Part shown: piece by piece, positions 15,160 to 27,958 of the stretch
Layout: every line of letters begins with the position of its first letter
How positions within the stretch are numbered: the stretch's first letter is position 1
Assembly (NCBI GenBank): GCA_039111635.1
Contig: JBCAQO010000004.1
Coordinates: forward strand, 1,674,001-1,738,000
Length of the DNA stretch: 64,000 nt
Source of the DNA: Heterobasidion occidentale
Taxonomy: Eukaryota; Basidiomycota; Agaricomycetes; Russulales; Bondarzewiaceae
Direction of reading: 5' to 3'
Made by a program: the position numbers and the translations under genes
Notes under the pieces: model-generated
What the model was told of the DNA's origin: nothing
Database searches by the model: none
The model's input: the letters and a program-made list of their open reading frames with translations, nothing else

Positions 15160-15564
15160 GCGTGATGTTTGCTATCTCATGTTCACGACGCGGTCACTGA
15201 ATGGAGGCATGGTGATTCCGATCTGGGAATCAGTGTCTTTCATTATACTTGTTTATCTCTGCTGCTTCGTTAGCTCATCACTCCCCGTTAATGTTGACAT
15301 TGTACATAGAAATGCACTACTCACTCCCTCACTCTCGTTTACCCACACTCGCCCACCGTACGATGAACTATATTCATCCTATAATGCATGGACATCGGCG
15401 CTTTGTCGTCATGCGTCTATCGACTAGTGTCCAACAGTCATCTTTGCTCACGACTTGTGTACGGGCTGTGACACAATTTGCAAATGTAAGACTCCCATGC
15501 TCCCCACTAAGTAAAGCCACGACCACATTTGCGACCAGTATTACTGCGACACTCTATCCCTGCC
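15160..15564. other. Spacer DnaJ 3' end to ThuA-like gene
   Basis: About 400 bases between two plus-strand genes, holding the 3' end of the DnaJ transcript and the promoter of the next gene. No coding features seen. Confidence 0.45.
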
Positions 15565-17040
15565 ATGATGCTTCGCTTCTTCTCCTTCTCTCTTGCATTG
15601 GCACTCTTTGAATTAGCATATCTTGCACCCACCCTCGCACAGGAACAAGCAGGATCCGCACGTGGACTTATTTACTCCGCGACTGCAGACTTTCGGCACG
15701 ACTCGATCCCTACGGCGCGAGATGCACTCATTGTACAGGGCACCAATCTGGGCGTGGTGTTCGATGCGACGGAGGACAAGGGGTGGTTTACGGACACCAG
15801 ATTGGCGGATTATGATGTACTCCTTTTCTTGATGAATACAGGCGAAGGTCTGTCTCCGTGACCTGTGCTTCCACAGATGAACTGACTGTATTCGTCGTCT
15901 GCAGTGCTTGATGATGATGGCAAGGCGGCACTGCAGAAATACTTGAATCTCGGTGGCAACTTCGTCGCGATTCACTCGGCGTCAGATTGTCTGAGGAACA
16001 CTACATTCTACGGGCAGGAGGTTGGTTAGTCTGAGCCAGCGTCTTCTGGGGATCATAAATTGTTCATGGTGAACCCATTCAAGGAGCGTTTTTTGACTAC
16101 CACCCGGAGATCCAGAATGCAGTAAGTATGCTGAGACCGTGTAGTGGCCGTGTGTCGTATGATTGACTGCCTTATCGTGAAGACTGTGGACGTGATCGAT
16201 GCTTCACATCCCAGTACAAGTATGCTGCCTGCTCAATGGCATATCCAAGACGAGATGTGAGTCAACCAAGCTTCGGTTGCCAGAACTGTCTGATTGATCG
16301 GTGTCGTCATCCTTCCATTCCTTCCTCAAGGTACAATTTCAAGTCTGACCCGAGATCGGTGGGTGCCGTGGTTGTTCTCTCTGCAAACGAGTCCTCCTAC
16401 ACAGGCATGTACACTCTTCTCTCAATAATCATGTAATTATTTGCCTCTGCCCCCGCATCCTGACGTTTGACTGGCAGACCCTGGCCCCCGGAAGTTCAAT
16501 CAAGGCACCCCACACCCGACGGGTATGTTCTTACTCGATTCCGTTCTTCAGCCATTTCTCAGCGCTATTGTGCGCAGCTTGGTATCAAGAACATGGAGCT
16601 GGTGTCGAGAGTGGCGCAACTGCAGGACGAAGCTTCTATACCAGCTTGGGACATCTCAATCAGACTTGGCAGGTCAGCCGAGAGAGTTTTTTTCTCTGCT
16701 TGCGCAAGGTATCTAACAGACAGGCAGGACAAAATGTTCCTCGCTCATGTCAGCGGTGGGATCACTTGGGCGCTGCAGTCAAACACGACAAGAGCGTTTA
16801 GTGGGAATGGGCAAGTGGGGAATCCAAACCGTGCGTCGTCCACTTCTGCAGCCGGATCGAGCACGGCTTCCAGTCCCACGTACGTCTACCTTCTGTAGCT
16901 GCTCCTCCCTGCGAGTCTGACATAGGCTTGGTGATATCATTAGACCTTCCTCGGGCGCTCCATCATCGATGTCGTCAATGTCTTCAACATCTATGCTTTG
17001 CATCGTACTCGGCTTTGCCGTACTGTCTCAGACAGCGTGA
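15565..17040 (+). CDS. Secreted/GPI-anchored ThuA-like domain protein
   Basis: Starts MMLRFFSFSLALAL, a clear signal peptide with a likely cleavage after ...TLAQ. The body matches the ThuA-like (trehalose-utilisation, class I glutamine-amidotransferase-like) fold: GLIYSATADFRHDSIPTA, DYDVLLFLMNTGE, LGGNFVAIHSASD, FFDYHPEIQNA and HPVAWYQEHG-like elements. Eight or so short exons are needed. The C-terminus is Ser/Thr-rich followed by a hydrophobic stretch ending at the stop (MLCIVLGFAVLSQTA), typical of a GPI-anchor signal. The biochemical function of fungal ThuA-like secreted proteins is not established; a role in extracellular carbohydrate handling is only inferred. It lies in tandem ahead of the oxidoreductase gene, with no sign of functional linkage. 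Confidence 0.82.
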
Positions 17041-17236
17041 CGACTTGTTATATATATATCCAGTACAGATTACACCCTGCACCTTAAAATACCCGTTGGA
17101 AGCCGGAAGTATTTGCTTGAACCCACGAGGCCCTAACAGGCCCTAACCTGAGGTTTGGGTTCAAGGAGTGACGTCATTACGAGATGTAAAAACATCATTG
17201 CGATTGGGCAGGATTGGGCGAGGGCTTTCCTCTCAT

Positions 17237-19781
17237 ATGCTACGCTTCTCTCTTTCCCCCACACTTCGTCGACTTTCCTCCCATATATCGCTGAAGTCAC
17301 CCATCCGAACAATGTCCGTCAAGACTTTAGCCGTGCTGAATGAAAGCGAGCTTCAAGATGGACAAATGTAAGGCAAAACAGAATCAAAACTCTAGCTCGT
17401 CGACACGTGGGCGCTAACTAGAATGCGGGGACGACCAGGAAAGAGGTCCCGTTCGAATCCGGAAAGGTTCTGTTGTCAAGGCTGGGAGATAAGATTCACG
17501 CGACGAGCGCGTTCTGCACCCACTATGGTGCACCGCTCGTCAAGGGTGTGTTGACCGCCGATGGAAGAGTCGTTTGGTGAGGTGTTCAATTGTTCATCAC
17601 ATTCAAGCTTTTCTCATTCGGAGCACGGCCGTCGCGTAGCCCTTGGCACGGAGGTAGAGTTCCACTCTCTTCATGCACTAGACGTCTTGCTCAGATCTGA
17701 TCTAGCCTGCTTCAACGTATGCACCGGAGACATCGGTACAGTCCTGACCCCTATCCTAGAACAATGTCTCGAGATGGAGTTCATTTTGAATTTGCATAGA
17801 GGACGCACCCGCTCCGGAGGCCCTCCATTCGTTCAAGGCTCACGTCGCAGATGGTAAGATACACGTAACGGCCGACGCTGCACGGACGACGCCGGAGAAG
17901 AAGTCGCGCCCTCCGACGCTTCTCACGTCGGGTGGTGATGTCGGGGGCCCTGGAGTGGTCATCGTCGGTGGCGGTTCCGCAACATTTCATGCTATTGAAA
18001 GTCTGCGAGAAGTAGGTTGTCATTTGACTTTGCTCTTGCTGGAAAATCCATTTGATACATGCGTCTGCTATATAGCACGGATTTAGAGGTCCGATCACCG
18101 TATTATCAAAGGAGAAGCACGCTCCTATCGACAGGTAATATTATATTCATTGTATACTTGTCTTCCGAGAATCTAAACCAGTCCATCACCGACAGGACCA
18201 AGCTAAGCAAGGCTCTTATTACTGATGCTTCGAAAATCGAATGGCGCACTCCAGCAGATCTCAAAATCAAATATAATACCACTCTTCGAACAGACGCAGT
18301 AGGTTCTTAACTACTCGTGAAATTCCTTTGGTCTTATGATTTCCATTGGCAGACTGTCACATCTATAGATGAAGCTGCAAAGAAAGTGATACTTGATGAG
18401 AAGGAACAGATACCATACGAAACTTTGATCCTCGCAAGTGGTGGAATTCCACGGCGGCTTCCCGTAGAAGGGGCCTCGCTTGAGAACGTGTTTACGCTGA
18501 GAAGCATCCAAGATACTCAGAAAATTGATGCTGGTCAGTTGTCTTCGTCTATCGGATCAATGCATTATCCTCTATCGCGTGTACTGATGTGATGCGATGC
18601 GACACACCAGCGTGTCAAGAAGGCAAAAAACTTGTTGTCATAGGCAGCTCTTTCATCAGCATGGAACTTGTAGTTGCTGTTTCGAAGCGCAAACTCGAGT
18701 CCATTCATGTTATTGGAATGGAGGAGTATCCGTTTGAAGCTGTCCTAGGGAAAGAAGTAGGAAGGGGGCTCAAGAAGGTAAATTGATGGTTTGCGGGGCT
18801 GTCTTCACTGCTCACTTTTAATTCTCAGTATCACGAATCTCAAGGCGTTATATTGCACCCTTCAACTTCTGTGCAATCGATTCGTGCGTCCTCGTCTGCA
18901 CCCCACCTTGCTGCGGAAGTCATCCTCGCATCGGGGGAGGTGATTTTGGCGGACGTCGTTGTTATGGGTGTCGGCGTCCGCCCTGCGACAGACTACCTAC
19001 GTGCAAGCGGATGGGCGCTCGAGCAAGACGGGAGTGTGCGCGTAGATGATCATCTGAAGGTTGTAGGGAAGCAGAATATTTATGCGGTGGGGGACATCGC
19101 AACGTATCCACAGATCGACGGCGAGCCGAGGAGGATCGAACACTGGAATGTGCGTGTAGCGGATATGGTTCATTTTAATTCAACATCTGATACGGTCAAA
19201 TCTCTCACATAGGTTGCTGGTAATCATGGGCGAGCAGTTGGGAAGACGATTGCAGGACACCCACAGCCGTTTGTCAAAGTGCCCGTATTCTGGAGCGCGC
19301 GTGCGTGGGCTTATCTCCTTCTGTCGCTCTCATACCGGTGGTCCATTGTGACCCTGTTGACAGCTGATAACATCGCTTAGAGGGCCAGCAGCTGCGCTAC
19401 TGCGGCGTCGGCGCCGGGTATGATGATATCCACATCAAGGGAGACCCTAGCGAGATGAAGTTCATCGCGTACTATTTCAAGGGCGGAAAAGTCGTCGCTG
19501 TCGCCAGGTAGGCCACTTAGGCTCCCTTTGTGACCTTGTATGACGTCGTCCCTTAGCATGCAGAACGATCCCGTGGTCTCAAAGGCGTCGGAGCTGCTAC
19601 GATTGGGGTTGATGCCGACTCCTGAGGAACTGAAGGCCGGAAAGGTGCGTTCGCAACTGTTCACATCCCCTCGAGCGTGTCAAGGATGTTTGTTGTCGGC
19701 CGAACTAATCACAAATCCTAGGATCTGTTGGAGATAGACATAGCATCTGTTGGTGCAAAGGCTAAGGTCGAGGGAAGATAG
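17237..19781 (+). CDS. Rieske-AIF fusion oxidoreductase (AIFM3-like)
   Basis: FAD/NAD(P)-dependent pyridine-nucleotide-disulphide oxidoreductase with an N-terminal Rieske [2Fe-2S] domain, the architecture of AIFM3/AIF-like proteins. Residues from MLRFSLSPTLRR (17237) form a mitochondrial-type presequence; an internal start at 17312 (MSVKTLAV) would give a cytosolic form. The Rieske ligands are CTHYGAPL and CPWHGACF. CPWHGA is encoded by a 14-nt exon (17640-17653), followed by a 30-nt exon (17706-17735). The first dinucleotide-binding motif is VVIVGGGSATFHAIE, the NAD motif is KLVVIGSSFISMEL, and the late FAD motif is NIYAVGDIATYP. The C-terminal dimerisation domain ends ...VEGR at 19781. At least ten introns. 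Substrate unknown; an apoptosis role is suggested only by homology. Confidence 0.9.
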
Positions 19782-20130
19782 ATCGAGTGAGTCGATCTGG
19801 AATCTGTGAGGGTCAAATTTGATGAATATTGGCGAAGGTAAACGAACTGAGGAAGTAGCATCTGTGCTCATTTGTTGTGTGTTTTGTACTTTAGTTGCAT
19901 TGTGTTGTACCTGTACCGGAGAGTTTCTTTTTGAAAAGCCCAGTGGTTGTAATATAATCGTCTTCGGGGAGCCGAGTCCTGCCGAGTCGCGTTCGAAATC
20001 CAACTAAACAAACAGTGCCTGTGACGCGTCCACACACGTGATACTCACTCTTTGATCCACGACGTGCAGCGGCCGGATTCTTCGTCTATTCTCTCGTAAT
20101 TTAATAATTTATCGAGCAGCTCTCGTTTCG
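19782..20130. other. Spacer AIF-like gene to POL eta
   Basis: About 350 bases between two plus-strand genes. AT-rich, with no coding signal. It presumably holds a terminator/polyadenylation region and the promoter for polymerase eta. Confidence 0.45.
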
Positions 20131-22783
20131 ATGTCCAAACCTCCTTCGTCGCTGTGGAAGCGAAAGACTGCCGCTGCCACCAAACCCGAGGCATTCGAGG
20201 ATCTGAACCCCTCAATAACCTACCGTCACCTTCTCTCATCGTCCCTTGGCGTGCGCGATCCTCTTCGCGTGATAGCACTATGCGACAGCGACGCATTCTA
20301 CGCCGCTTGTGAACAACGCCGGCTCGGAGTCGACCCGTCGCTCCCCCTGGTAGTGAGACAGTGGGAGGCGCTTATCGCAGTCAACTATCCAGCGCGAAAA
20401 TACGGGATCACACGGATGAGCAAGTGGAAAGACGCGGTGAAGAAATGCCCGGAGCTGATTGTGGTACACGTCGCAACTTATAAAGAAGGCGAGAAGGAGC
20501 CGGGCTACTGGGATAATGTGGATACGACGACGCACAAGGTACGCGTTCTTGCATCCTTGAGCCTTGACAGTCGATGGCATGGTGTAAACTTTGGACAGGT
20601 GAGTGAGAGATTCGCATCTGTTAGTGAATCACGCTTGAGACTTGGTGCCACTCAGGTCTCGTTGGATTATTACCGACGCGAAAGTGCCAAGATCATCAGT
20701 ATCTTTAAAGAAGGTCTGCCTGGGGGAGAGATAGGTGGGGAAGCCACAATCCTACTACCTTGGTTTCTTAATCTGACTGGAGGATGCAGAGAAGGCCTCA
20801 ATTGACGAAGCTTTCATTGATTTCACGCAGCCCGTCCGCGGAGAATTGCTTAAGCGATTTCCTTACCTTGCCGCGGTACCCCCCGACGCGCCTAACGGAC
20901 TAGATACCGCGCTCCCACCTCCACCACTAATATCATGGGAAGGAAAGGGCATAGTGATACCTATAAATCCATCAGAGACATCCGCTTCGGATCAAGCAGG
21001 AGAAACTACCGAGGGAATAACAGACACTGAAGAGGCGCAAACAACATGGCACGACGTAGCCCTATCTATCGGTGCTGAGATGATGGACAGGATACGGGGT
21101 GCCGTGCGCGACCAGTTGGGATACACCACTTCTGCGGTTCGTCTACACGAGCGGATTGTGGTTCCCTTCCGACCTTGACATCGGTTGTTCCGATTTGCCC
21201 AGGGCATCGCGCGGAACAAATTCTTGGCCAAGGCGAGTTACACTGCCGTTTGACGTCAACTTTACGCCCACCAGGACTGATTGATTCTTATGCAGCTCAC
21301 AGCCTCGTACAAGAAGTTTGATAGTCAGGTTTGCTCCCGCCTTTGATCGTATCTACGTTCCATTCACAAAGCGGACGCAGAGCATACTGCGCAATGCGGC
21401 TATACCCAATTATCTTAAGCCCATGCCTTTTCAGAAGGTAAGGTTTGTTATGCCATGCTAGTTGGTAGCATGGAGCTAACTGTCCAATCGGCAGATCCGC
21501 TTCCTGGGAGGGAAACTCGGGACAGCGATAGCAGAACATTATGATGCCTCCACTGTGGAAAGCCTGTTGTAAGCAGTTGACCATGCTTAAATGGAGAGTC
21601 AGATGATTCATACCTAAAGTGTCGTAGATTGATTAGTTTAGGTCAGTCGGTATTGTTGGGAAGCAGTTACGAATGGCTGCCAACTAATGCATCGCATGCA
21701 TTGCAGACGAGATGCAAGGCAAATTTGGAGAAGAATCCATCTGGGTCTACGAGGTTCTCCGGTAAGCCCGTCTTCTATCAAAAGATACTCGCTGTTCGTC
21801 ACCATATCATGATCAAGACCCTAACTTTCTTCCAGCGGCATAGATAGGACTGAAGGTAGATTGTTCTCCATTTCCGTTAGTTTGGGCCTCCTCAGATTTG
21901 ATGCAGTGAAAGAGAAACCTCCAATGGCAAAGAGTATGATGGCATCCAAGAACCTTCCTCAGCCAATCACGAAAGTCTCAGAGGGTCCGCATTGGATCCG
22001 TGTTCTAGCCGCGGAATTGGCTTTGCGGTTGAACGAGGCGAGGAATTCTTCTTCTTCAATCTGGCCAAAATCTATTGTTCTGCACGTCAGGCGTGGTAAT
22101 ATTCTTGACACTGCCTCTTCCGCGTATTCATTCACTAGTATCTATGCAGGTTATGAAGCCTCCGCTCTCGGCAAGCGGGTTTTCCATTCGTTCGAGACTT
22201 GACGGTGGACGTCGTTGCCGCGGCCGGAGACAAACTTTGGAAAGAGCTTATGGGGGACAGCAAAGACACAGCGATCAACGTCACGAACGTCGCGCTAGGC
22301 TTCTCAGGCTTAGAGGCCGGAGAGAACGGACAACAGAATATCGAAGGATTTTTCCAAGCTGGCCCTTCCAAGTCTTTTTCTCATTCAGACACTGGCTCCG
22401 CTGTTGGGATCAAGCGAAAACGAAGAGCGTCGGCAGATCCACGACAACACTCGCCTCTCGACGTAGGACGCGAACAAGACGAACAGCCTTCTCCATCAAG
22501 CCCGTACGTTTGCCCAAGGTGTCACAAGCGGATCCGTCTCGAGGAGGATGTGCCAGACGGACGCGAAGCTGCTCTGACTCGACTACGGATGGAGCATGAC
22601 GATTTCCATCTTGCACAGGACCTGTCGCGAGCTGTTGAGCCTGGGAAGAGTAGTCATACAGGGTTGGAGGGGTTGCGCATCCAGGATCAACCTCCTGGGA
22701 AGCAGCGCAAGAAGAAGAAAGAGGGGAAGACGAAGGGAAAGGATGGCGAGGGAATCGCCAAATTTTTCCTGAAAAGGTCATGA
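20131..22783 (+). CDS. RAD30: DNA polymerase eta (Rad30, Y family)
   Basis: Translesion polymerase that bypasses UV photoproducts. Start MSKPPSSLWKRK. Palm-domain catalytic acids are in ALCDSDAFYAACEQ and in KASIDEAFIDFT. The finger-type stretch LIAVNYPARKYGITRMSKW and the eta/iota-like spacer VVHVATYKEGEKEPGYWDNV fit fungal eta. The helix-hairpin thumb (GIARNKFLAKL, KIRFLGGKLG) follows, then the little-finger domain (GPHWIRVLAAELALRL). The C-terminus has a ubiquitin-binding zinc finger with CPRC and HDDFH ligands (UBZ3 type), a Lys-rich stretch, and the last residues GIAKFFLKRS, a partial PCNA-interaction box without the usual Gln. About ten exons; the exon ends around 21180-21660 and 22100-22200 are only approximately placed. 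Stop at 22781. Confidence 0.92.
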
Positions 22784-23370
22784 CGTTTCTCAAGATGGCG
22801 TCTCTAGGCTAGCCTTGGGGCTGTATCTACGTACAGTATTGTGAAGTTTGCACTGGAAATGTAACGGTTTGACGGATTGAAACGCAGTGCGCTACTGCTT
22901 TCCGGAAGACGATGAGTTTCGAGTTTCGAGTGGACTAGCCTCCAGCGATTGCTCGAATAATTTGCATAAGTCGACGAGGAGCGTCGCGGGTCTGTCGCTA
23001 ATTTTGTTCCCAAATTTCAGATGGGGAGCCTATAAGCACGCGAGGAGATTGGCCGCGGAAACGTGGCCATCAACAAAGTGATTTCTCGCATCAACGTAAC
23101 CGAGGAAATTGAATGATGTCGCCTGTCCATCCCAGAGCCGCAAACTTAAGGCGGTTCAGGTTCTCCACCTCTCTTCGGTCTTCCTACTTTCAGGACTGGT
23201 TCCCTTTACTAGCCTCCCTCCTTTACGGCCAATCGACGACAAGGCGCGGGATAGCCTTTGCTCTTAGCTACTTCGTTCCAAGTCTGTCCGGGACAGCACC
23301 TTTCTTGCTGTAGACCAGCCCTTCTCATTCCACCATCTTCTCTCTAAACCAACGTCGCAACGAGTTCATC
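22784..23370. other. Spacer POL eta to 7TM gene
   Basis: About 590 bases with no supported gene. It includes the promoter and leader of the membrane-protein gene. Confidence 0.45.
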
Positions 23371-26300
23371 ATGAGTACGGGATCGTTCATTCCATTCGAG
23401 CGGGGACAAAGCACGGGTGTGGGGGTAAGTTCCTAATTTTCCGACAGCACTTCCGAGGTACCGCTGACGCTGCTGTTCCCGCATATGTGTTTACCAACTG
23501 AAAATCAGGCTGTTGTCGCGATTTCTGTAATCTCGACACTGGCACTCTCAGCTGTGCTGCTTCATATGGTATGGGTCATGATTACCTCCTTGTTCAACGA
23601 TAGGGCAGGCAGAAAGTCCTCTCGGTCCGGGTTCTTCTTCAAGACACACCTCGGACAGTTTGCAGCGTGCTTGCTTGGCAGCTATCTGCTTAGTAGCATC
23701 AGCGGTATTCTGAGTGCGCTGGTTGATGGACGGTGGGGTTACTCAAGGTGGGTCTTTACTCTCGTATTTACGGGTTTGATGACGCCTCATCGTAAACATA
23801 GGGACATTATGCATTGCACAAGGTATTGACGGTTTACACACCGAAAGTGGTGTATCTTGGTCACTCACGATTTACTCCTTCATCAGCTGTCCTGACCGGG
23901 ATGGGCGGTTTTGGCTCTGCCTACTTTATCGTGGTCATGGGTGTTCACACCTTCAACACCCTCGTTCTCCGGCACCGTCAGCCCAATTGGTTGATAGCTG
24001 CTTTCCTGATCCTTGGACTGGTAGGAATGATTGCGATTGGTATGGTCTGCTTCGTTTAATGCACGTTTCGCGTCTGACTCCGTACACGCGCCAATTAGGT
24101 GTAGGGCCCTCGTCTGCTTCGAATACCAAGTCAGGTCCGGTGTATGGCAGTGCTGGTGCTATGTGTGGGATCACAGAGTACTATCCGGTATTGAGGTTAA
24201 TTCTTCGACTGCTTCCGGTAAGCCGTATCGCAGCCCTCTTGACGAGAAGCACTGAACATTTCTCAGATGTTCATTGCCGCTTTCCTTTCGACGGTTATCT
24301 ACTCGCTCATTTTCCTGATCCTCCGTGGGACCTTAGTTATCAACGGAGGCCTGAAGCTAAACTTAGACGCCCCGTCTCGGTGGACTACTTATGACTTTGT
24401 AGAGGGATACCAACGATTTCTAAATTCTATTGCGCGGAGCATGTTGTGGTACGTACAAGGACTGCCTTTCAGCGAATTTGTCTAAATATAAGCCCTAGGT
24501 TTCCCGTTGGTCTGTCTTTCACTTTTGTTCATGCCTCGCGCCTCAGACTGATCGATTGTAGCCTTCGTCTTGTTTCTTGTCCCATCGTCCATCATCCAGC
24601 TCATGGATATATCCGAGGTGCATGTATCATTTGGAGTCCTGTCCTTTGCATACATCTTGGAGCTGTTACTTGGTCAGCTTCAGCATTTCTTCAGTTAAAT
24701 GACTCCAATTGACGGTTGCTCACAGGTGTAGTAAACGTCATTATCCTTTACAATGTCTTGCGCGTACTGGGGCCAGCCATCGGGACATCCTCGTCTCCAC
24801 CGCCGCGCTCTGACGTTGAAAGCTTCGGGTCTCCTGACAATAGGTTATCGCCGGTGGAGAAGCCAGCACTGAGACCCCTTTTCTTGGGGGGCGCCCAGCA
24901 TTTTCCACCGCCGAAGAGGAGCATTGAGAGCTTGAGGCGCGTTCCCGTCAAGTACGACAGGTCATCTATAATATCGTCTTCGTCTCTTCCTATGATCCAC
25001 GATAGACCTTGGGCCGCCTCTCATTCCCGCTCGTCTTCTTCCGCGCGTTTGCTCGCACCGCCATCCAGGCTCGGGCACGCACACACTCCGAGCGCTGCAA
25101 GTTCGATCTCAGTGGTGTCCGCCCAATCTCTTCAGCGCGCGATCTCGCCACATATCAAGCTAGATGATGATGTGTTGACTCCTCTTCCCCCTGCGCTCGT
25201 CCAACAGAATCCAGTTGTGGTTCCCCAGCTTCATATAACGACCACACCGCCACAAACTCGTGGTTTGACTGCCGCCCCGCGCAAGGGCAAGTCTCCTTCT
25301 CATTCTAGGAATTCGAGCACCTTGTCGAATATCGCTGCAGACATAACACCGCCCGGGGGGTCACCCAGACGAGATATAAAATCTTCTCATCGATCACCTG
25401 AAATCGACACACCTCGGTCATCCAGTCCTTCGCTCAATCCTTCAGCAGGTGCTGAAGGATCTTCAATGCCATCGCCATCAGTTCTACCGGTGCTGTCTAT
25501 CCCCCCTCTGATGAAAGGCTCTCCAGGTGAACAGGACACCCTCACCGACTCGCCAGCGGTCTCGAGCCAGCGAAGTCTCTCCTTGATCAGCATGTATTAT
25601 TCCAGGTCCCTCGACATGCCGGATGAAATGGTCCCGTCGATACCAACTAGATCTGACGGGTCCTTCGTCATACCATCGCCTATGCGTTCGAACCGATCGT
25701 CAGACCTGCCAGTGGTAGATGTCCCATCAAGGCCGTACTTGCAAGCTTCTGTGTCTATGACTGCGGTTGGTGTCCCGCCTACAAAGATGCATCCTGCGTC
25801 CCCATTGGCACATCCGCCTAGGACCCCGCTTACACCCGACACGCTTCATGAGACAGCTACGCCTAGTCGATATGCCGCGTACCAGACTGACTCTGCGAGT
25901 GATCTGGATGCCGCAGTCAGTCACGCCCCGCAGGTCTCTCCGCGACCTTCACCCCTCGAAATGGCTCCATCGTGCTCTAATCATGACCCTGACCGTGCCC
26001 AGATCGCATCATCATCGTTCAGTATCGTGCCGGAGCTCCCACCGCAGCTACGACTGTCGCCAATCCTCGACGTTTCACCAGTCAGCACGAAGAGCGGCAG
26101 TTCTCTCAACACCTCTGAACTCTCCAGCCTTGACCAGACATCAGAGGTCACCCTCGCACTCGCCCGCCAGCCGACCGTGAGCCGGACGCTTCGTTCGGAG
26201 CTTCGGGCGCGCACCGCCACCATGACACCGGAATGTATAGGCGGCTTGTCATCCATCGGGTTCGCGACGCTCGTCGCGGGCGCCGCATCCTCCAACGGCG

Positions 26301-26710
26301 CACGTGTAATGTCTGAGAGCACGGAGCGCAGACCCTCCAAGCGCGTGGCGAGGGAGTCCTCCGTCGACAGCAAAGCGGGGCCGATTCCGCCGGTGCTGCG
26401 CCCTGGCACACCGAGCTCGATAGGCTCCATGTCCCGCCAGTCGTCCGTCAGCTCCATCGAGTTCCCTACCCCGCCGAGCGTGCCGGGCCTGCACGCGCGC
26501 AAGCCCAGCGCCTCGGCGAGCGCGGCGCGGGCGGGCTCGATCGTCGCGGCCGACCCGTACGCCACCATGCGGCAGGTGCAGGCCGCCCGGCCGCAGTTTG
26601 GCAGGGCGGTCATGCCGTCGGGGCCTAGGTTGGCGAGCCGCGTGCGCACAGAGTCTAGCTCGAGCCTGGGAAGTTCTATGGAGAGTGCGCGGTCGTATGG
26701 GTTCATCTGA
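23371..26710 (+). CDS. Seven-TM receptor-like protein with long Ser/Pro-rich tail
   Basis: Start MSTGSFIPFERGQ; the first exon ends in a GTAAGT donor near 23426. Later exons give seven hydrophobic helices in order: ISVISTLALSAVLLHMVW; FAACLLGSYLLSSISGIL; GGFGSAYFIVVMGVHTF; WLIAAFLILGLVGMIAIG; FIAAFLSTVIYSLIFLIL; a helix near 24560; and VNVIILYNVLRVLG near 24730. A single ~640-codon exon then encodes a cytosolic-type tail rich in Ser, Pro, Thr and Arg, ending at 26710. Seven TMs plus a long phosphorylatable tail resemble fungal G-protein-coupled receptors, but I cannot assign a class or ligand. The GC content of the tail rises sharply after 26150, which creates long false open frames on the opposite strand. 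Exon borders around 24430-24700 are uncertain. Confidence 0.78.
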
Positions 26711-27958
26711 ACGAGGGCCAGGGGAAGGGGAAACTGACGGAAATCAGCGACATCGATGTCGTCGCCTTCCAATGGACGTCCATCCTAGCGAAGGACTGTG
26801 TCTAGGCGGCCGAGTGTGGACAATGTCCAGTCGTCGTGTCCCATGAAGTCTTGAAGAACTATTGTGTTTCTAGAGAATATCTTGGTGCCTGCATTTCTAC
26901 GCTATACTCGATGTATCGGTGTGTAGTTATTTATCCCCTTTGTTTTTCTATGTTCTGTTCGCAGATTATCTGCATGCTGTCCTGTTATTCGTTACTTACG
27001 GAGATCTCACACTGTCACGCACATTTGTATCGCTCATTACATAGTCTGTCGTTCGCTAGTTTTTTTTGGTCTCAGTATGTAGTGCGATGTTGGGCCTGCA
27101 CTGGGTGTAGCAACTGTACGTCTCTTAATACAAATCGACATATGGAAGGATTCAGGTGGAGGACAGTGAGCATCTGCGGCTGCATGAGTCGTCTGACAAT
27201 TTGGGAGGGTTTCAGGGAGTTGGACAAGTCAATGTGCAGATTGACGAAGGATGCAGCAGCACTTGACTTGTTGTGGAAGAAAAAATACATCTGCAGGTGT
27301 ACCATTGGGCTTTATTCTCGACTGCGTGGTGAATATATTTTTGGGCAAGGTCTTGGACCTTCAATCGAAACCCCACCATGCGTCCATCTTCCAAATCCAT
27401 AAGATGTCTACAATAAATACACGCGGCGCTCGCGCTTGGCTTAGACTCGGCACACCAAAAAGAAACGTACTCCCAAGTCCCGATCACAGATCCGACCATT
27501 GAAAAGGTACCCAGATATGCGCACGCGGAGATAAAGGCAGACGGAGTGAGCGAGGGTGTCCGACGGCAAGGCTTACGATAAATCCTGAGTAGGTAGGGGG
27601 ATATAGGGAACAGGGATGCGAATGTGGCGGGACCATGAGGAGGCATGCGTGGGTTACTGATGTGGCGAACGATACCATGTATGTAGGAGGACGTACAGAG
27701 CAGGGCCGAGGGACCGATACCGAACGTGACAAGCGGAAGGGGTGAGAGGAAAGAAAGGGAAAATCCAAGAAAGAAGAATAAGGGAACCAACGGGGAATGT
27801 ACATGAACGCGCGGAGAGCAGCAGAACGGGACAAACATGAGGGAAGGAGAGACGATGAATAGGGATGGCATGGGAGGCCGCAATAAAAGGGGTGGGAGAA
27901 GATAGGTAAGTGGTGGTAAGGGATAGCAATGCCGAATGTGTGCGGGGCCACGGGACGC
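26711..27958. other. Long convergent 3' region, no gene recognised
   Basis: About 1.25 kb between the 7TM stop and the Ras stop on the opposite strand. It is T-rich near 26880-27080, as in 3' untranslated sequence. Open frames on both strands (for example minus 27212-27883) are Pro/Ser/Phe-rich, lack start context and show no domain features. A noncoding RNA or an unrecognised small gene cannot be excluded. Confidence 0.45.

Noticed and set aside
17125..17155. Two adjacent GGCCCTAAC copies resembling telomere repeats
   Set aside because: Only two units, inside an intergenic spacer between ordinary genes; no array and no subtelomeric context.
17440..17470. GTTCGAATCC, a tRNA T-loop (B-box)-like string
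   Set aside because: It lies in the AIF-like coding region and no acceptor stem, D-arm or anticodon arm can be folded around it.
25981..26772. Antisense open frame of 263 codons opposite the 7TM tail
   Set aside because: Shadow of a GC-rich, low-complexity Ser/Pro coding region. No independent signals.
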